A stretch of 22,138 bases of DNA, taken from positions 1 through 22,138 of the forward strand of contig JAAMPI010000962.1 of assembly GCA_013054445.1 (NCBI GenBank). The letters are read 5' to 3'. The notes beneath the pieces are model-generated. The model was not told the origin of the DNA and ran no database searches. It worked only from the letters and a program-made list of their open reading frames with translations. Origin of the DNA: Cudoniella acicularis (taxonomy: Eukaryota; Ascomycota; Leotiomycetes; Helotiales; Helotiaceae). This document shows, piece by piece, positions 18,894-22,138 of the stretch (its first letter is position 1; the number at the start of each line of letters is the position of its first letter). Made by a program: the position numbers and the translations under genes.

Positions 18894-20782
18894 ATGAAGG
18901 TTTTCAACCGCGCTCTCGGCCTCCTCTGCCTTTTTTCACTCACACATGCAACTAATGCCATTGCTGTAAAGCTCAGTCAAGTGTCTACAGCCACAAAACT
19001 TTCTCTGGAGACCAGAGCCGATATGAACCTGACCGCACTCACCAATGTCACAGCCCTTATTCAAGAACTAGACTTTACCAACGACTGCACCGTATCGATT
19101 CCCTGGTATAAAAACCTCCCCAATAACGGAGCTGGATTCGGGAATGACACCTTGAACGTCGAATTCTTGCGCACAGCTCTTCCACCGCAATACGAAGATG
19201 CGACTGATGCCGAGGTTGCTGCATTTTACAATGAATTATCGTTTGGAGCACTTTCCGACAGCGGCTGGATTGGAACTGCGAAAGATGACATCGAAACCGG
19301 CTGTATTGCTCCGCAATTCGAAAGACAGATTTCGCTTTCGAATCTGAATGCGACGCAGAACTGCACTGCTACTGCGATTTTCTTGAGCAGTTTAGGCTGG
19401 CTTGCTGGCCCTCAAAGTTACAACACCGATAGCTACAATGATAGCGCTTGGTTGGGATTCCTTTACGCTGCACTGCCGCCGCAAGATCAAAATAACATCA
19501 CTCAACTTGAATTATTTGTCTATCGAAATTTCTTTTTGACTGATGCGAATACTCAAAGCATTACCACCTTCCTGGATGACAGTTATTATTCGTGCCAAAA
19601 GGATATATGCATGGTTCAGGGGTATACTGGGAATCCAGACATCAGCGGCATTGGTGTAAGTTTCGTATTTCCACGCTTTGAATTGGATTACTGCTAATAC
19701 AGCGTTTACCAGGTGATGATTTCGTATAGCGTCGAGGCGGTTTTAGTCACACTGTACTTCGCAGTCATCAACCTGCGAATCTTTATGAAAGCCGCCGGTG
19801 GCAGTACATCCAAAATCCACGAAGGTCTAAAAAAGTCATCAGACGGCCTCCTCAACGGCGCTTTATTCTTCTCGCTTTCTATCAGCTCCGCAGGCTGGGT
19901 CTCTTTCCACTCCGGACGATCCTACTACGAGAAGTTAGTCTTTACATCTGCTAATATTCTCGCTCTCAGCGCCTTGTTTGCCCTGTTTGCTTTCATCGTC
20001 ATGTTCGCCAAGGAGAGATACTTGAAGAAAGGCGATTATATCATCGAGGGGACGTTGCTTGGGGTCATATTGCTTGAAAGTACCGTTCAATATATTGTCT
20101 ATCTCAGGGAACCCACCGAAAAATACCAAGATTACGAGTGTCTGCATGCCCAGTTCCTCGATAAGGGCTACCGCCCTACCGTCTTCGAGGCTCTCTTCTT
20201 TCTCCTACTTGGGCTGTCTATCCTCGCGGGAATCGTGGCTTTGTTACTTTCTCTCACCAGTAAGGGAAAGGAGTACACAAGGACTTTCGCCGTTGGATCT
20301 GACCGACCAACCTCGGACTCGGCTGCATGGTTGAGTAAGAGATACTACTGGTTAATATGGTACTGGATAGCCACCCTCTGTGCTGACTTCACCCGGGTCC
20401 TCATCCAGGTAATCGCTCTTGTAGTCATGTGGGTAGAACTGATCTATCTCTGGCGAATTCGACACATCATGTCGAATATCGCCGGGAATACGTGGTCCGA
20501 AGGCGCCTGGGGATTTGGTCAGATCCTCGCGCTGTTCGTTTGGCTTCCTCCTGTGCTTGATCTTGTGATGTGGTTAGGTATGTACACTCTCTTCTTTTCT
20601 TTTTCTCCTAAGATACTTTGTTTTGTCACTAATACTATCGGTTTCTAGCTCTGCCAAGGAAAATATCGCTAGTGGATATGATAGAGACCGATGAAAAGAC
20701 GACGGTCGATGAAAACACAACAGTTAATGAAAAGAAAGCTGTGGAAGAGTCTTCTGCTCCGGTAAATGAAAACGAGAAATGA
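18894..20782 (+). CDS. Unrecognised 7-TM protein with signal peptide and duplicated Cys-containing ectodomain
   Basis: Exons are 18894-19655, 19713-20577 and 20649-20782, giving 586 residues. Introns of 57 and 71 nt (GTAAGT..CCAG with a GCTAAT branch; GTATGT..CTAG) keep the frame. Residues 1-23 are a signal peptide. The ectodomain, about 24-255, has N-glycosylation sites and Cys at 65, 137, 157, 234 and 239. It contains two related modules: C65T..ALPPQ(95-99)..C137 and C157T..ALPPQ(193-197)..C234. Hydrophobic helices follow at about 258-277, 300-320, 328-351, 364-385, 410-434, 464-500 (long, possibly two) and 520-541. The C-terminal tail is acidic, with repeated DEK/DEN/NEK-type units. The topology resembles a receptor with an extracellular sensor domain, but no GPCR signature is recognisable. 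Function unknown; it lies downstream of another glycosylated membrane protein gene on the same strand. Confidence 0.75.
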
Positions 20783-21289
20783 TTTCATCCTCTATGTTAA
20801 CTGGCCTTGGAACTTGTGACGATTTTACGGATGAGGTACAGTTTGGTGTTTATCAGCTGCAGTTATGGATTAATGAGGACGGAAGTTGTTTCTATAGTGT
20901 AGAGTTTATCTTTGCTCTATATTAGATAATAATTATCTATAATTATCTCTCGAAATCTATCTATGGATAGTATTCTATATTCTCATTCAGTGCAGGTTGT
21001 CGTGGATAAGCAGTTTAAAGATAACTTTTTCACATGGAGCTTAAATCTGCCAGATCAAAACTCCTTCATAGAAAGGAGTTCTTGGAAAAGTATTGGTAAA
21101 ATTATCAGAAATAGTACGAATGCCAAATCAAGGCAAAAAATCCCCCCTCCCCCCCCCCCCCCAATTTTTCTCCATCACCAAAACCTATCATAGATATCTT
21201 GGAGGGTTAAACAGATATCAACCCCGGATGAGACCCTGAACTTGCCTAATAGGGATATACGGCTGACATTCCATACCATCATCCGAATT
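20783..21289. other. Convergent spacer, no gene
   Basis: This spacer separates the 3' end of the 7-TM gene from the 3' end of the minus-strand Cys-rich gene. It contains a 15-nt perfect palindrome, AGATAATAATTATCT (about 20924-20938), AT-rich 3'-UTR-like sequence and a poly-C tract. No coding signal was seen. Confidence 0.5.
21142..21162. repeat. Poly-C tract
   Basis: Six Cs, one T and fourteen Cs form a 21-nt mononucleotide tract. It is prone to polymerase slippage and sequencing error, so its exact length is uncertain. Confidence 0.7.
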
Positions 21290-22138
21290 CTATTCTGCCA
21301 CTTGAATATGTCCTACCCACAAACTCAGGGGATTATGTCTCGAACTAAGTGCCCTTCCATACAACAAATAGTCTTGAGGCCGAATTATAGCTGTGCATCG
21401 AGCACCGTGATCGGGATGTCCTTTAGCGCAAGGGACATCCCAATCAGCGAGCTCGCTCTCATCACCCAATTCCATGCTATCATCATTCGGATCGTCCATG
21501 TCCACAATGGTAAATCTTTTAGACAGTCCAAGGAGCAAGAAAGCGTAGAAAGTATTCCATTGATCATGAAGTTGGATCTCGTTTGTATCGGCGCTCGAAT
21601 TATTCCGCACGCGAGGCAGACAAGGGGTGCAGAAACAACCGAGTACTTCAGGTTTGGCGTCAGCAATACAATTTTGACAAGAGTCTAGACATTCGGTCCC
21701 TGTCAATTTTGGGGCAATTTGCCGACGACAGCGGCAGCAGAAGCCATCGACAGACGTGGCATGGCGCCAAAACCACAAGGCTCCTCTGTAGGCATGTCCT
21801 AGCAGTTCTTTTATGAGCGGTACAGCAAATCCCTCTTTTCCCTGAGTACAGTAGTATCGAGCCAGATCGCACATAGCTGTCTTGTTCCGGGAAACCTTGG
21901 AAGCCTTCATCCCCTCAATGCTGGCGTTGAGACATTCCTGCGCTTGCAATGAGCGTTCGGGGTCTTGGTGTAAAAGCAGCCGATTTTAAACAAGAGATCA
22001 GAGAGCGTAGACAGACTGCAAGCTCCCGGTTTGAGCGCATAGAACAAGGCGGCTTCGATAAAGGACTTGATCCGTTCGGCGTGTGATGAGTTGTAAGCAA
22101 ACTCCCTTATATTCTTGGAGAGGAAAGTGATCGTTCTG
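21290..22138 (-). pseudogene. C-terminal part of a Cys-rich protein, frameshifted, cut by window edge
   Basis: A minus-strand frame ends at TAG 21290-21292 and is open for about 220 codons up to roughly 21960. Upstream, from about 21968 to the window edge, the coding-like sequence continues in another frame (KNIREFAYNSSHAERIK, ALKPGACSLSTLSDLLF). One missing base near 21960-21970, beside a GGGG run, would join them. The C-terminal part has clustered Cys pairs (CCRCRRQ, SCQNC, CFCTPC) and a later CAKGHPDHG, suggesting zinc binding, followed by acidic DMDDPNDDSMELGDE. The upstream part has a helical-repeat look, but no repeat family is certain. I do not recognise the protein. It could be a decayed gene or a gene with one sequencing error; the start lies outside the window. 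Confidence 0.5.

Noticed and set aside
1..22138. CRISPR array, prophage or bacterial-type operon
   Set aside because: No spaced identical repeats; genes have spliceosomal introns and fungal-specific families.

Overview
The window looks like nuclear DNA of a filamentous ascomycete (Pezizomycotina). Genes are split by short introns of about 50-130 nt with GTRNGT donors and CTRAC-like branch sites. The families are typical of that group: a SAT4/PTH11-type fungal rhodopsin-domain protein, a 14-TM drug-type MFS pump, a fungal UbiA enzyme, an NRPS-like adenylating enzyme, a GH79 glycosidase and a two-domain fasciclin protein. AT-rich intergenic stretches are long. The genus or class cannot be fixed from this sequence.

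Layout, left to right. (1) 46-1242 (+): rhodopsin-domain membrane protein, three exons. (2) 2062-3827 (-): complete MFS exporter, two exons, convergent with (1). (3) 3839-5648: gene-free AT-rich DNA holding a 0.67-kb element with 27-bp perfect terminal inverted repeats. (4) 5649-6623 (-) and 7255-9086 (+): a divergent pair, a UbiA-family prenyltransferase/terpene-cyclase-like protein and an NRPS-like adenylation-thiolation protein that lacks its expected C-terminal domain. (5) 9094-9980 (+): the C-terminal half of a second MFS pump, joined directly to the truncated NRPS-like gene and carrying a frameshift. (6) 10336-12147 (-): secreted GH79 glycosidase with seven exons, one only 4 nt long. (7) 13184-14335 (-): secreted, probably GPI-anchored, FAS1 protein. 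(8) 16003-17916 (+) and 18894-20782 (+): two unrecognised membrane proteins with large N-glycosylated ectodomains; the second has about seven membrane helices and an internally duplicated ectodomain. (9) 21290-22138 (-): C-terminal part of a Cys-rich protein, interrupted by a frameshift and cut by the window edge.

How they may work together. The UbiA/NRPS-like pair, flanked by one intact and one broken MFS pump, resembles an eroded secondary-metabolite locus. The same enzyme-class pairing occurs in the ascochlorin/ilicicolin and LL-Z1272beta meroterpenoid pathways, but no polyketide synthase or regulator is visible here. The GH79 and FAS1 genes encode cell-wall or extracellular products, and the two glycosylated membrane proteins suggest a surface role; there is no direct evidence that they form one pathway. 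The points most worth checking are the chimeric NRPS-like/MFS junction, the 4-nt microexon, the duplicated-ectodomain 7-TM protein and the TIR element. All exon structures were inferred by eye from splice consensus and reading-frame continuity.
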